Source: Stomoxys calcitrans
Lineage: Eukaryota; Arthropoda; Insecta; Diptera; Muscidae
Assembly: GCF_963082655.1 (NCBI RefSeq)
Contig: NC_081555.1
Span: 145,137,330-145,201,329, forward strand
Length of the DNA stretch: 64,000 nucleotides
Reading direction: 5' to 3'
Positions 11,944 to 21,560 of the stretch are shown piece after piece. Position 1 is the stretch's first letter. Each line of letters opens with the position of its first letter. Under the pieces are notes generated by a model. That model was not told the origin of the DNA, did not search any database, and saw only the letters and a program-made list of their open reading frames with translations. A program made the translations under genes and the position numbers.

Positions 11944-12321
11944 CTAATAAAACTGGAAAAAATCATTCCGATCAAGAACAATGCCCTTGAATGAACGGAC
12001 AAGGCAAAGAATAAAAAATATGACAACTATGTAGCCAGCGACATAAATAAAACACCAAAGCGACAATCTTTGTCGGTATGTACCGGGGTGTGTGTATGCA
12101 GTAGGCATAAAAAACATAGCTTCTATGATAAACAACAAAAGGCCTATAAAACCACTAGGAATTACAAGAACAGTGTTGTTCAAAAGTGATCGCAGTTTCA
12201 CAAATGAAAATTGAATCAAAGAAATACGACTCATTTTACGTTTCATATGGAATGCAAATAAAAAAAATTTGCTCAGGACATCTGTCCGGAAGAAAATCCT
12301 GCCAAAGCCCAATTCCGTCAC
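11944..12321 (-). other. Open frame within the LTR, two hydrophobic segments
   Basis: A 125-codon open frame begins with GTG 15 nt inside the LTR. The first ATG is about 25 codons in, giving about 100 residues. It contains two strongly hydrophobic stretches, around IPSGFIGLLLFIIEAMFFM and FIYVAGYIVVIFFILCLV, separated by a short polar loop, so the product would be a small membrane hairpin. The same frame is present unchanged in the 5' LTR at 20641-21018. In that copy it would be the first sizeable frame if transcription began near the LTR edge. There is no homologue I recognise, and an accidental frame is quite possible. Confidence 0.25.
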
Positions 12322-12387
12322 CAGCGCCCATTACAAACCGCATAATTCCAAACAAGTCCTGAGAAAGAATTAGGAGGACCAGGCGTA

Positions 12388-15300
12388 TTAAGTCCTGATA
12401 TCCTTTGCATGGAATGTGCCGACAAGCCTTCCTTCCGTGTCCTCCAAAACGTAGTAATGGCTACCCAATTTCTCGCGTACTTTTGCCTTGACAAAAGTGG
12501 GCGACAACTTGGCATTAAATCCACGCTCGAAGTTGCTTTGGGAAAAATTCCGACGCAAAACTTCCTGTCCAATCTTGAAGACCTCGTGCCTAGTGCGAAG
12601 ATTATACTGACTCCTATTCCTTTCATATGCATTCGTGATGCATTTTCGCAAATCATCCCTTATCAGCTGGAGGCGATCGTCTCTTGACAATTTCAGAGTG
12701 GGTTCATTCAACATCGAAAACTTCCCCATTAGTTCATATGAACTAGCATGGGTCACCATGTCAAAGCCAAAAACTGCATGGAAAGGTGATGACCCAATCG
12801 ACTGGTGGAATGCATTGCGCAGGGCACAGCTGATGAAGCTAAGCTTCTCATCCCATTGTCGATGGTCACCTTTCAAATACGCCCTTATCCCTGCGATCAG
12901 AGAGCGATTAACCCTCTCTGATGCATTCGACTGCGGGGAATAGAATGCCGTATACATATGGTGGATTCCATATGAAGTGAAGAAAGCGTTGAGTTCATTG
13001 GCTCGAAATTGGCTTCCATTGTCACTGACAATTGTTTCCGGAACGCCGTAGACATGAAAAATGTCGTGTAAAAGGAAGTTCTGTATGGCCGTAGAAGTAA
13101 ATTTCTTCAAAGGGCAGAGCCAATGAAATTTAGTAAGGTGGTCTAGGACTATCAGTAGGCCGATATGACCACCCTTACTACGCGGATACGGGCCTAATAT
13201 GTCCATGTACAGACGCTGGAAGGGGCGAATGGAGATTGCTAGTTTACCCATAGGTGGTTTCAAAACCTTATTCGTGGCCTTAGTGGTCTTACATGTCTCA
13301 CAATCTCGCACGTAATTCCGCACGTCCCTTACCAGGCCTGGCCAATAAAAAGATCTCCTTAGGAGGTCAATGGTCTTAACCATACCGCCATGGGCAGCTA
13401 CCGGGGAATCGTGGGCTCTGGATATCACGCTATTCCGAAGCCTAAGCGGTATCCACAATTTCCAACAGTTTGACTCCTGCCCCCCTTCCCCCATGTAGTG
13501 CTCGGTTCGGTAGTACACGAATCGATCAACGATCCCAATATCAGGAAACTTGGCCTGGTCATTCCTTATCTTCTCCATGAGAGCCTTATAGTCCTCATCT
13601 TCAAAATGCGGTGAACTCAAATCGACATCAGGTTCTGTCATCCCAAGTCCGGATATTTCATCAAATGGGACCCTCGATAACGCATCAGGTACTACGTTAT
13701 CTCGACCCTTCCGATGGCTTATCGAAAATGTGTATGGCTGAAGCTTCAGAACCCATCTAGCCAATCTGCCGCTGAGATCCGTTTGTCTCATCAGCCACAG
13801 AAGGCTAGAATGGTCTGTAATAACCTCAAACTCCTGAAGTTCTAAGTAACAGCGGAAGCGTTTTACCGCCTCTACAGCCGCTAAGCATTCACGCTCAGTG
13901 ACGCTGTAGTTGCGTTGGGCGGAATTAAGCTTTTTGCTCATAAAAGCAATCGGCTTCTCCTCGCCGTTCTCGTCCATCTGAACCAATACCGCACCTACAC
14001 CGAAGTCACTCGCGTCACAATGTAAATAGAACTTTCTACTGAAGTCTGGGTTTGTCAAGACCGGCGCAGAGGTAAGAAGGGATTTTATTTTCTGGAAAGC
14101 CTGAGATGCCTCTGCTGTCCAATTGAACCTCTTCTTGGTCGACAATACATCAGAAATGGGAGAAACTTCACCAGAAAAATTCCGAATGAAACGACGATAC
14201 CAACCGGCCAATCCCAGAAATCCCCTAACTTGTTTCAAGTTTCCTGGAGTGGGCCAGTTGGTAATTGCCGTAATTCTCTCAGGATCCGTTGTTATACCGC
14301 CATTCCCGATGACGTACCCCAAATATCTAACTTTGGTCACACAGAAGTGACTCTTGGACACATTCAAAGTCAAATTGGCTTTGCGGAACTGGGAAGCTAT
14401 TCTGGTCAATACCTCGAGGTGAGTATGAAAGTCATCGGAAACTACCACTAAATCATCCAAGTACCCAAAGACGCAATGTCTAAGGTCGGGTGGGATGATT
14501 TCATCCATAAGGCGACACATTGTTTGGGGTGCATTGCAGAGCCCGAATGGCATAACCACGAACTGGTACAATGGTCTGCCTGGTATGGTGAAAGCTGTCA
14601 ATTCCTTTGACTTTTCATCTAGGCTAATTTGCCAAAAGGCGTCTTTTAAATCCAGCTTGGATATTATATTGGCCTTTGGCAATCTAGCAAATATCCCCTC
14701 AATGTTAGGCAACGGATATGCGTCTTTTCGTGTAACCGAATTAAGCTTCCTAGCATCTAGGCAGAGTCTTACTTTGTTCGGTTTCACGACAAGACGCATA
14801 GGCGAGCTCCAAGCAGAGGAAGATCGTTCTATCACCCCGAGACTAAGCATCCTGTCAACCTCTGCGTACATCAACTTCTCTACCGCAGGTGACACTGGGT
14901 AGAATCTTTGTTTAATAGGGGGTGAGTCCCCTACATCAATGGTGTGTCTTATAAGTTCAGTCCTGCCCAAACCCTGGGTTTCGAAATCAGGAAATAGATT
15001 AATTATAGCATCCAACTGCATGCGCTGTTGAGACGAAAGACGGTATAAATCATCATCACATCCATCCAGACTACTTATCATTGATAACTGGTCTATTTTT
15101 GGAATATCGGTTATGACACCAGATGATAATACACCCACAGACTCGAAAAACTGGGGTAGCAAATCAAAAAGCCTCCAAAAATTTATTCCAAGTATCAATC
15201 TCTGGGAGATCGTTGGAATAATAAAAATTCGAATTCTCCTCGTACGACCCCTAAAAGCAATATCGGTGTCTATCCACCCGAGCACTTCCTGAATCTCCCC

Positions 15301-15885
15301 ATTTGCTGTCTTTGCCGAAGCCTTACACTTGGTAAAACACGCAAATTTTGAAAAGTCGATAAGAGCCAAGTCACCTCCAATACAGCAAATGTTTGCTCCA
15401 GTATCTAGGAGCCCATACTCCTGGAATTCGAGGAAAGAAACGTTTGCATAGTACCGCATATCACGAGGGTTGGATACTATGGAAGAAATGCGAAACCTAC
15501 TGCAAAGTCTCCTAATTTTAAAATAGCTCCTAAGACGAGCCGTAGAGCGCTTAACCTTCCTGACTGAAGAAATTGTGGCAACATCAAATATCTCATCGCG
15601 TCTTCGCTGGTAAATCTCCCAGCGTCGGTGATAAGGTAATTTAGGGTAAATAATTCTAGATAGATTTTCGCAAGTCTCTCTGAAAAGAGGCTTACTACGT
15701 TGTAAAATTGTTACAGACGTTTTACAAGTATCCAAATCATGGTTCTGTGTCGTAAGATCGTGTAATCCCTTTATAACAGTCAATCCTGTGGGTCGCGATA
15801 TAGTCGTTAATTCAGGTCCTTCTTTGGACCTGAGGTCATGAAGTTTTTTGAACCCGAATTCTTCCTGGAAGCACATCTCAAGCAA
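12388..15885 (-). CDS. pol: Pol polyprotein: protease, reverse transcriptase, RNase H, integrase
   Basis: It would replicate and integrate the element. Counting from the first open codon (TTG at 15885, not a real start), the domains are: aspartic protease with LLDTGA (D161); reverse transcriptase with LDLKDAF (D412) and FGYLDD (D477, D478); RNase H with HCDASDFGVGA (D624), a TERE motif and D691; integrase zinc finger H825/H832/C862/C865; integrase core D895, D955 and E990, a perfect D-(35)-E spacing; and a basic GPY/F-like tail ending HAKDIRT. All 1,165 codons are open. Pol lies in the -1 frame relative to gag with a 79-nt overlap, so translation is expected by frameshifting at 15843-15849 and not by an own start. 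The stop is only about 52 bp from the 3' LTR, leaving no room for env. Plus-strand frames across this region are shadows. Confidence 0.97.
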   Translation of the reverse strand: MLEMCFQEEFGFKKLHDLRSKEGPELTTISRPTGLTVIKGLHDLTTQNHDLDTCKTSVTILQRSKPLFRETCENLSRIIYPKLPYHRRWEIYQRRRDEIFDVATISSVRKVKRSTARLRSYFKIRRLCSRFRISSIVSNPRDMRYYANVSFLEFQEYGLLDTGANICCIGGDLALIDFSKFACFTKCKASAKTANGEIQEVLGWIDTDIAFRGRTRRIRIFIIPTISQRLILGINFWRLFDLLPQFFESVGVLSSGVITDIPKIDQLSMISSLDGCDDDLYRLSSQQRMQLDAIINLFPDFETQGLGRTELIRHTIDVGDSPPIKQRFYPVSPAVEKLMYAEVDRMLSLGVIERSSSAWSSPMRLVVKPNKVRLCLDARKLNSVTRKDAYPLPNIEGIFARLPKANIISKLDLKDAFWQISLDEKSKELTAFTIPGRPLYQFVVMPFGLCNAPQTMCRLMDEIIPPDLRHCVFGYLDDLVVVSDDFHTHLEVLTRIASQFRKANLTLNVSKSHFCVTKVRYLGYVIGNGGITTDPERITAITNWPTPGNLKQVRGFLGLAGWYRRFIRNFSGEVSPISDVLSTKKRFNWTAEASQAFQKIKSLLTSAPVLTNPDFSRKFYLHCDASDFGVGAVLVQMDENGEEKPIAFMSKKLNSAQRNYSVTERECLAAVEAVKRFRCYLELQEFEVITDHSSLLWLMRQTDLSGRLARWVLKLQPYTFSISHRKGRDNVVPDALSRVPFDEISGLGMTEPDVDLSSPHFEDEDYKALMEKIRNDQAKFPDIGIVDRFVYYRTEHYMGEGGQESNCWKLWIPLRLRNSVISRAHDSPVAAHGGMVKTIDLLRRSFYWPGLVRDVRNYVRDCETCKTTKATNKVLKPPMGKLAISIRPFQRLYMDILGPYPRSKGGHIGLLIVLDHLTKFHWLCPLKKFTSTAIQNFLLHDIFHVYGVPETIVSDNGSQFRANELNAFFTSYGIHHMYTAFYSPQSNASERVNRSLIAGIRAYLKGDHRQWDEKLSFISCALRNAFHQSIGSSPFHAVFGFDMVTHASSYELMGKFSMLNEPTLKLSRDDRLQLIRDDLRKCITNAYERNRSQYNLRTRHEVFKIGQEVLRRNFSQSNFERGFNAKLSPTFVKAKVREKLGSHYYVLEDTEGRLVGTFHAKDIRT

Positions 15886-17372
15886 TTGGGTTTATATGTG
15901 TCCTTTAGACCGCACCCATAGCAAAAAACTGTTCTATCCTTAAGGCAGTCCTGCCAATGATGGCCTGCCTCACCACAGTTCCAACAAGTAAAAGTGGAGT
16001 CCGTCCTATGCACAGCCTCTACAAAATTGTCTGAGGTATCATCCACATATGGAACCTCCTGATCCATTACCTCTAATTCAGAAATATTTCGTCTTTGTGT
16101 GGGAAGAATATTAGGGCGATAAGCTAAGGATTTGCGGACATGTTCATCATTTAAAAAGTTTTCCCGCATCTGAACAAGCCTGCGAAGATGCGAGAGAGAT
16201 GTAATCTGAATGTAGAGCAACTCCTGCCTGATATCGGGTCGAAGGTTCCGTAATAATATTTCAATCAATTCGCCTTCTGCGATCGGTTCAGGTAATCTGT
16301 CCATTATGGTTGTAATGGAGTCAAAAAAGGTATCATACGTCTCATTTGTCTTCTGTTTCCGACAACGAATTTCCTCTTTGATATCGAAGGTCGATTTAAA
16401 CTCCTTGTATTGATTACGAATGGCCCCACAGAAATGGTTCCATTCCACTACCTGGACATTCTTATGGTATCTCCAGAACCATTCTCTGGCTTTACCAATT
16501 AAAAGAATATTCAAATTCTTACATATGACACTGAAATCACCGTTTAAATTGTCTCTAGTAAGGGATCTGACACGGTATAGGAACTCTTCCACATTCAGAC
16601 CTGCGGGTGAACCGTCGAACCTTAAGTTCCAGTTCTGAATAAGGGAAGTTATTTTGTCAAAGGGTATGCCACTAAGATTGGAACCCGAACATGAATGAGG
16701 TGAAATAGCTGATGGATTCCTGTTTTGAGGCAAAGGTTGACGATCTGTCCCAACAAATGGACCTCCGCCAAGACCCGATAAATTACCCATAGGCTCATTT
16801 CCATTCCCACTAGAAAGATCATTCCGAGCGTTTATGGGTGCCAGATTCATGTTCTGTAAAATCCGTGTAAGATTCAATTCGATCATTCTATTAATCTCGG
16901 CGTAATCGATGGCAACAGTACTAGCGTCCGGATGCTGACTTTCAGCAGTAGGATTCAGATTGGCAGCAGCCTGTTCTTGTGCAACACCAGAAGTCGCCCG
17001 TGGAGGAGTACTTAAACTCAAAAAATCTAGAGAATTATCGAGAGTTAGACCTGAGCTACGGGTCTTATAATTCTTAGGAACCGCTCCTCTACCCCTTTGC
17101 GATCTGCTGGGCGCAGATTTCTTAGGTTCTATAATCAGCTTTCTCAATTCACTGAGCTGACAAGAGTGTTGACAAATCGGACACACCGAGGAAGTCGTTA
17201 ACCAATCTTCTATGCACTTTCGATGGAAGGGATGAGAACAGTCATTTATGATCAAACAATTATCACCTTCCTGCATTAAAGCCTTACAAAGCTGACATCC
17301 CGAGGGGGCTATGCAAATTGGTTCCAAAGGAACAGAAGCCTGCGCAGAGGCCGGTGGAGTTCTTTCCATCAT
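15807..17372 (-). CDS. gag: Gag polyprotein with N-terminal RING-H2 finger and zinc knuckles
   Basis: This is a structural protein forming the particle and binding element RNA (family knowledge). It has 521 residues. Residues 26-67 form a complete RING-H2 pattern: C26-x2-C29, C45-x-H47, H50-x2-C53, C64-x2-C67, with W57 and P65 in the usual places, as in ubiquitin E3 ligases. A Ser/Pro/Asn-rich linker follows to about 235. Then comes a Retrotrans_gag-type helical capsid region (about 240-410, containing REWFWRYHK and ILLRNLRPDIRQELL). Near 465 a CCHC knuckle, CWNCGEAGHHWQDC, is followed by CYGCGLKDTYKPNC, where the histidine is replaced by threonine. Two ATGs are adjacent; the second has the better context (A at -3, G at +4). 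A RING in Gag is unusual to my knowledge. E3 activity is inference. Confidence 0.95.
   Translation of the reverse strand: MMERTPPASAQASVPLEPICIAPSGCQLCKALMQEGDNCLIINDCSHPFHRKCIEDWLTTSSVCPICQHSCQLSELRKLIIEPKKSAPSRSQRGRGAVPKNYKTRSSGLTLDNSLDFLSLSTPPRATSGVAQEQAAANLNPTAESQHPDASTVAIDYAEINRMIELNLTRILQNMNLAPINARNDLSSGNGNEPMGNLSGLGGGPFVGTDRQPLPQNRNPSAISPHSCSGSNLSGIPFDKITSLIQNWNLRFDGSPAGLNVEEFLYRVRSLTRDNLNGDFSVICKNLNILLIGKAREWFWRYHKNVQVVEWNHFCGAIRNQYKEFKSTFDIKEEIRCRKQKTNETYDTFFDSITTIMDRLPEPIAEGELIEILLRNLRPDIRQELLYIQITSLSHLRRLVQMRENFLNDEHVRKSLAYRPNILPTQRRNISELEVMDQEVPYVDDTSDNFVEAVHRTDSTFTCWNCGEAGHHWQDCLKDRTVFCYGCGLKDTYKPNCLRCASRKNSGSKNFMTSGPKKDLN
15812..15849 (-). promoter_or_regulatory. Programmed -1 ribosomal frameshift signal (gag-pol)
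   Basis: On the coding strand the gag frame reads TCA AAA AAC, giving the slippery heptamer A_AAA_AAC (15843-15849) in the correct phase. After 9 nt comes a perfect 8-bp stem TCAGGTCC / GGACCTGA (15826-15833 and 15812-15819) with loop AAAGAA. The gag TAA follows the stem directly. Slipping back one base enters the pol frame (GFKKLHDL). Heptamer, spacer and stem together match the classical retroviral arrangement. Efficiency cannot be judged from sequence. Confidence 0.92.
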
Positions 17373-18060
17373 AAACTATCTATGTATAATCAAATTCCAA
17401 ATCAAAATGTCTATTCGTCACGCCAAAGCATATACCAAAACACAAAGAAAGGATAAAGTAAATAAAAAAACTAGATAAAAATAAAAAAATAAAAAATAAA
17501 CCAAAAATCTTTTTTGAACTTGCAAATACAAAAATTTCATTTAAAATCGTCTTTTGCTAAACTTTCCCGATGGAGTGGGTTAAAAGGCTAAGATTGATAC
17601 TAGGCAACTAAAAACTGGGCTATGGAAACGAATTCATACCAAATCGGTTACTTGAAACGAACAAACCTGCAAAGGCTTTTTAATCACATATAAACCTCTT
17701 CTATCGTTCTTGGTCATGACTGTGGACAGCTCCAAAGAAATGAAAATCCAAATGAAACAATAGGTGCTAGTAGCTAAGTTCTAGAATCAAGAACGTGTCG
17801 GATAGGAAAACGTCAAATAAATCCAAAAATGTCCATCGGAACTAAGCCACGTTCAGAAGAAAAGATGACCAAGATTTTAAAGGTTAGAGTACTCGATTTG
17901 GAAAAGCTCAAATATCTAAAAATCCAGTTAAAACTTGAAAATTATTCCTCTAAAGGAAACAAAGAGACAATGAAAATTTAAAGACCTATATAAACTTGAA
18001 GTCTAGTACTATTGGTAGAAAATAAAAAAAAGAGCCAAAAAGACTAGGTATATCTTCTCG
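17373..18060 (-). other. 5' leader of the LTR retrotransposon
   Basis: This is the untranslated interval between the primer site and the gag start. It is A-rich on the plus strand near 17460-17510. Packaging and dimerisation signals would be expected here, but none is identifiable by eye. Confidence 0.75.
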
Positions 18061-18078
18061 GCCCCACGTTGGGCGCCA
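18061..18078 (-). promoter_or_regulatory. Primer-binding site, tRNA-Lys type
   Basis: The coding-strand sequence TGGCGCCCAACGTGGGGC lies 6 nt downstream of the 5' LTR. It matches all 18 nt of the tRNA-Lys1,2 primer site I know from some retroviruses, and begins with the TGG expected from a tRNA 3' CCA. It would prime minus-strand DNA synthesis. Confidence 0.92.
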
Positions 18079-18084
18079 AATTAA

Positions 18085-21032
18085 TGTAATGTCCCGTCAG
18101 GGATTGGGATGTAAGTTCCATAAAATGTCATCATAAAAAATCTACTTAGAGTTAGGACAGCGGGAGCCTTTGAAGGACTAGCGGTCAGTCGGGTGGGGGG
18201 TTCGGGTCCTGCTCTAAATAGTCCATTTCACATTACAAAAATTAATATTTTAGACTCCCTGGTTTATTTGTAGAAGTGAGCTTTACTAAAAAAAAACAAA
18301 TACAAATGTATATACCAAATCCCCATAAAACGCCAATGAACTGAACTTTGATAGGTAAATAGTACCAATCTTTTACTCTTAAATTGCTCATCCTTTGATG
18401 TTCTTGGAGAGCTGCCTCTATACCCACACCTACCATAGTTCTATGCGGCAAATACATTTTAGAACCCCAAAGTTCTCTAACACACTCCGTTGGTTTAGCC
18501 TAGCAAAAGACTATTCAGATTTCCTTACATGTTATTAATCAAAAATCCATTTATTTTATCAAAAAAAAAAAACTTATATCCTATCATTTTAGATAATATA
18601 TATAAGAAATTCACTTCAAGTGATATAATGAAAACATTATCTCAATATTTTTCTATAATTACTATGACGACCCACAATGGGTTATATGGGAAAGTATCTT
18701 AAATGGGTAGAAAGTATCACAAATAGAAAACAAATTATACCTAAATTTGGATTTAAGTAGTTACAAAAACAACACCATGAGAAACCACAAAAGCTGAAGC
18801 AGCACAAAAAAAATGATATGTGGGGAGAGCACTTTCATTCATAAACCAGTTCATTGAGAAAATGGTTTCATAGTTACAAGAAAAAAAAAATTATACTCTT
18901 TTGGGGTCTCTCTGGGATGTCTGTAATCCACATATGATCCACATGTATCAATGCAAGAACCAAACAAAAATATAAAAAAAAAATCAAAGTGGCAAAGCAA
19001 GTCTTACCAAACCGCACCGACACGTAGAAGGCCTTCTGCTTATTCGATGTTGGTTGTTGTTGCTGCTGATAAAGATTCTATGGTAAAAATCAGTTCATGG
19101 AGTTCTTGCATAGATTAGGGGTACTCATTGAATAAAGTTTAGTTAAGCTTAAGTACTATTCTTATCTGAAAATTAATTTAAGATTATATTAGAATTGACT
19201 CATTTTTTTTTGTAGAATAATTAAATACAAAAAAATAATTATGATACTTAGTAAATCCGGTTGAAAGTGATTTAGGGTGGACTCTGAAGCCGAGGTGATA
19301 GGAAAGGCTTGTTTTGCCACAAAATTAAATGCTGGGTGATATACGCATATATATACAACCTCGTCTTTGCTGAGGATAAACACATTCTTGGTTTTTTTGT
19401 TAACAATCCATATTCATACGTTTGCTAATTTGGAATTTTCCATAATTTTGATGTTGATCGTTCTCAGGTTATGGACTGATATGGCTTCCCATGGAGTGTG
19501 GGAATGTCCTAAATGTAGCTTAAGGCATTCGCGACCGTCGTGTAATTTGTCAATGGTTAGGGCTCCATAGAAATGCTATGTATGATGGAAATGTAAATAT
19601 TTCGCTTAGATCATTCTCGGAAATGGTACAATTCGTGGCACTGACAAGTCACTTGAAGGAATGCGATGTAATATGGAAAGCCTCTGGGGTGGATTAGCCC
19701 ATCATCTGGACATGTAAATTATGATATGAAAATGTGTTGCAGAAAGAGTTTAATCGGTCTACATCGCTTCATGACTAGCACTATGGTCTCCTCCTTAGGC
19801 CACAAGTGGCCATCTGCCCGTACGCAAAAATGTCGAGGGCGATCAAACAAACTATTCCTTTTATGAAAACCAAATGAATCGAAAATTTCATACGTCGGTT
19901 GTGGGAAAACGAACTGCACGTAACTCGTAGTAAGACGAAATTCACGCCTTAGTGCCTAACTCAATGCCACAAGCACCCACGTGTCTGCTTCGGAAATTAA
20001 GGCTTCGAAAGGTAATATTGGTCCAACCCTGTGGTTGGCCAAAATTCCATGAATATAAAAAAATCGCTGTAGAGCCACTACGTTACTTGGCTTTTTTGTG
20101 TACTGCACTAGTTCTCGATCCCAGGCAATGGAGTTGCGCATACCCTGTGGGTAGCCAGTGTCCATATAATGAAATGGTGATCACACAAAGAGCTCCTATT
20201 TCGTCAGGCAGAGACTCCAAATGAAATTCACACCTTCGTAAAAATTGACGGGGGAACGAATTAAAAAAAAAAATGTATAAAGCACGTGGATGCACTGGAA
20301 AACTTCAGATTTTTTCTTCACGCACTTCTCAAAGTCTCTGCGGTATGAAGGTTCAACACAAATCGGAAGCTTGAAGATTGTCAGAAGTGGCATTAGCTAT
20401 TTTCCTGTCCAAATTAAAGGGAACAAAGTAAAAAATTTCCCAATATCTATAGTAGTTGCCACATGTGGTAACAAAAAAAAAAAAAAATATAACACCAAAA
20501 AAACTTCTCTAATTTAATGCGCACTGAACTAATTGCCAATAAACTTAGTCAAAATTTCCGCCAAAATTCCCCAATTCAATTAAAATTATTCCACCGAAAA
20601 AAATCCACTAGATCGATTGCGATTTGAAATATATGATGGACTAATAAAACTGGAAAAAATCATTCCGATCAAGAACAATGCCCTTGAATGAACGGACAAG
20701 GCAAAGAATAAAAAATATGACAACTATGTAGCCAGCGACATAAATAAAACACCAAAGCGACAATCTTTGTCGGTATGTACCGGGGTGTGTGTATGCAGTA
20801 GGCATAAAAAACATAGCTTCTATGATAAACAACAAAAGGCCTATAAAACCACTAGGAATTACAAGAACAGTGTTGTTCAAAAGTGATCGCAGTTTCACAA
20901 ATGAAAATTGAATCAAAGAAATACGACTCATTTTACGTTTCATATGGAATGCAAATAAAAAAAATTTGCTCAGGACATCTGTCCGGAAGAAAATCCTGCC
21001 AAAGCCCAATTCCGTCACCAGCGCCCATTACA
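18085..21032 (-). repeat. 5' LTR (2,948 bp)
   Basis: This copy is adjacent to the primer-binding site, so it is the 5' LTR of the minus-strand element. It differs from the 3' LTR by two extra A in the run near 20,265. Promoter elements should lie here. Several TATATATA tracts exist (for example about 19345-19355), but I cannot choose one as the promoter. Confidence 0.97.
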
Positions 21033-21036
21033 AAAT
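21033..21036. repeat. Target-site duplication AAAT, right copy
   Basis: Identical to 9386-9389 and immediately follows the CA end of the right LTR. Four-base duplications fit the Gypsy-type integrase. Confidence 0.95.
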
Positions 21037-21560
21037 CTGGACCGATCTGAGCCAAATTGGCGAAGGATGTCGAAGGGCCTATTACAACTCACTGTCCCAA
21101 ATTTTGGCAAAATCGGACAATAAATGCGCTTTTTATGGCCCCAAAATCTAAAATCGAGATATCGGTCTATATGGCAGCTATATCTAAATCTTGACCGACC
21201 TCGAAATCGGTTAAAAATTCACCTTTTAAGGGTCTTCGAACTTAAATCGGCAGATCGGTACAACTGTATAGCAGATATATCTAAATAAAGACCGATCTGA
21301 ACTTATAGAGCACGAATGGCGAAAGGCATAAAAGGTGCATATTGTTTCATATAGACCGATTTAACGATTAACAGTATTGAGTCTACAAAAGGACTATTTG
21401 TCATCCGATTTCGATGAAAATTGAAACGGTGAGTTGAGTAGCAGGCCAATACAACTTATTGTCGGATTGTGTCCCAGATCGGACCATAAATGGATATTTC
21501 TACCCAATCCGAAGTAAGTTACTGCACATATATTGTAAAAGGCCCATTAAACGTACTTAT
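21037..21560 (+). repeat. A1b element, right half after the LTR insertion
   Basis: It resumes the interrupted monomer (ctggaccgatctgagccaaa) and continues through three or four increasingly degenerate units. The usual right end is missing: at about 21560 it meets an A1 element in the opposite orientation (gtcattccgttcgtaacact). Confidence 0.8.

Larger units (their letters stand above)
9390..12335 (-). repeat. 3' LTR (2,946 bp)
   Basis: It starts TGTAATG and ends CATTACA in plus-strand reading, an imperfect terminal inverted repeat as usual for LTRs. It is collinear with 18085-21032 at a constant offset of 8,695, changing to 8,697 after a poly-A run near 11,570 (9 versus 11 A). Translations of every short frame I compared in the two LTRs are identical apart from that indel. 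About 2.9 kb is exceptionally long for a Gypsy-type LTR. Confidence 0.97.
9390..21032 (-). mobile_element. Complete Gypsy-type (Ty3/Metaviridae) LTR retrotransposon, 11.64 kb
   Basis: Transcription would run on the minus strand. Order 5' to 3': 5' LTR (18085-21032), lysine-tRNA primer site, about 690-bp leader, gag (15807-17372), pol in the -1 frame (12388-15885), 3' LTR (9390-12335). Ends are TGTAATG and CATTACA, flanked by AAAT duplications. Both reading frames are open and the catalytic residues are present. No envelope frame lies between pol and the 3' LTR (about 50 bp). The domain order protease-RT-RNase H-integrase defines the Ty3/Gypsy class. Very long LTRs, a lysine primer and separate gag and pol recall the Osvaldo/Ulysses group of Drosophila, but that placement is inference. 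LTR identity suggests a very recent insertion. Confidence 0.97.

Noticed and set aside
12318..12656. Minus-strand 112-codon frame across the pol end and LTR edge, considered as an env remnant
   Set aside because: It overlaps pol in another frame, has no signal peptide or membrane anchor, and crosses into the LTR. No env is supported.
14123..14902. Plus-strand frames of up to 135 codons
   Set aside because: Antisense shadows of the intact pol gene.
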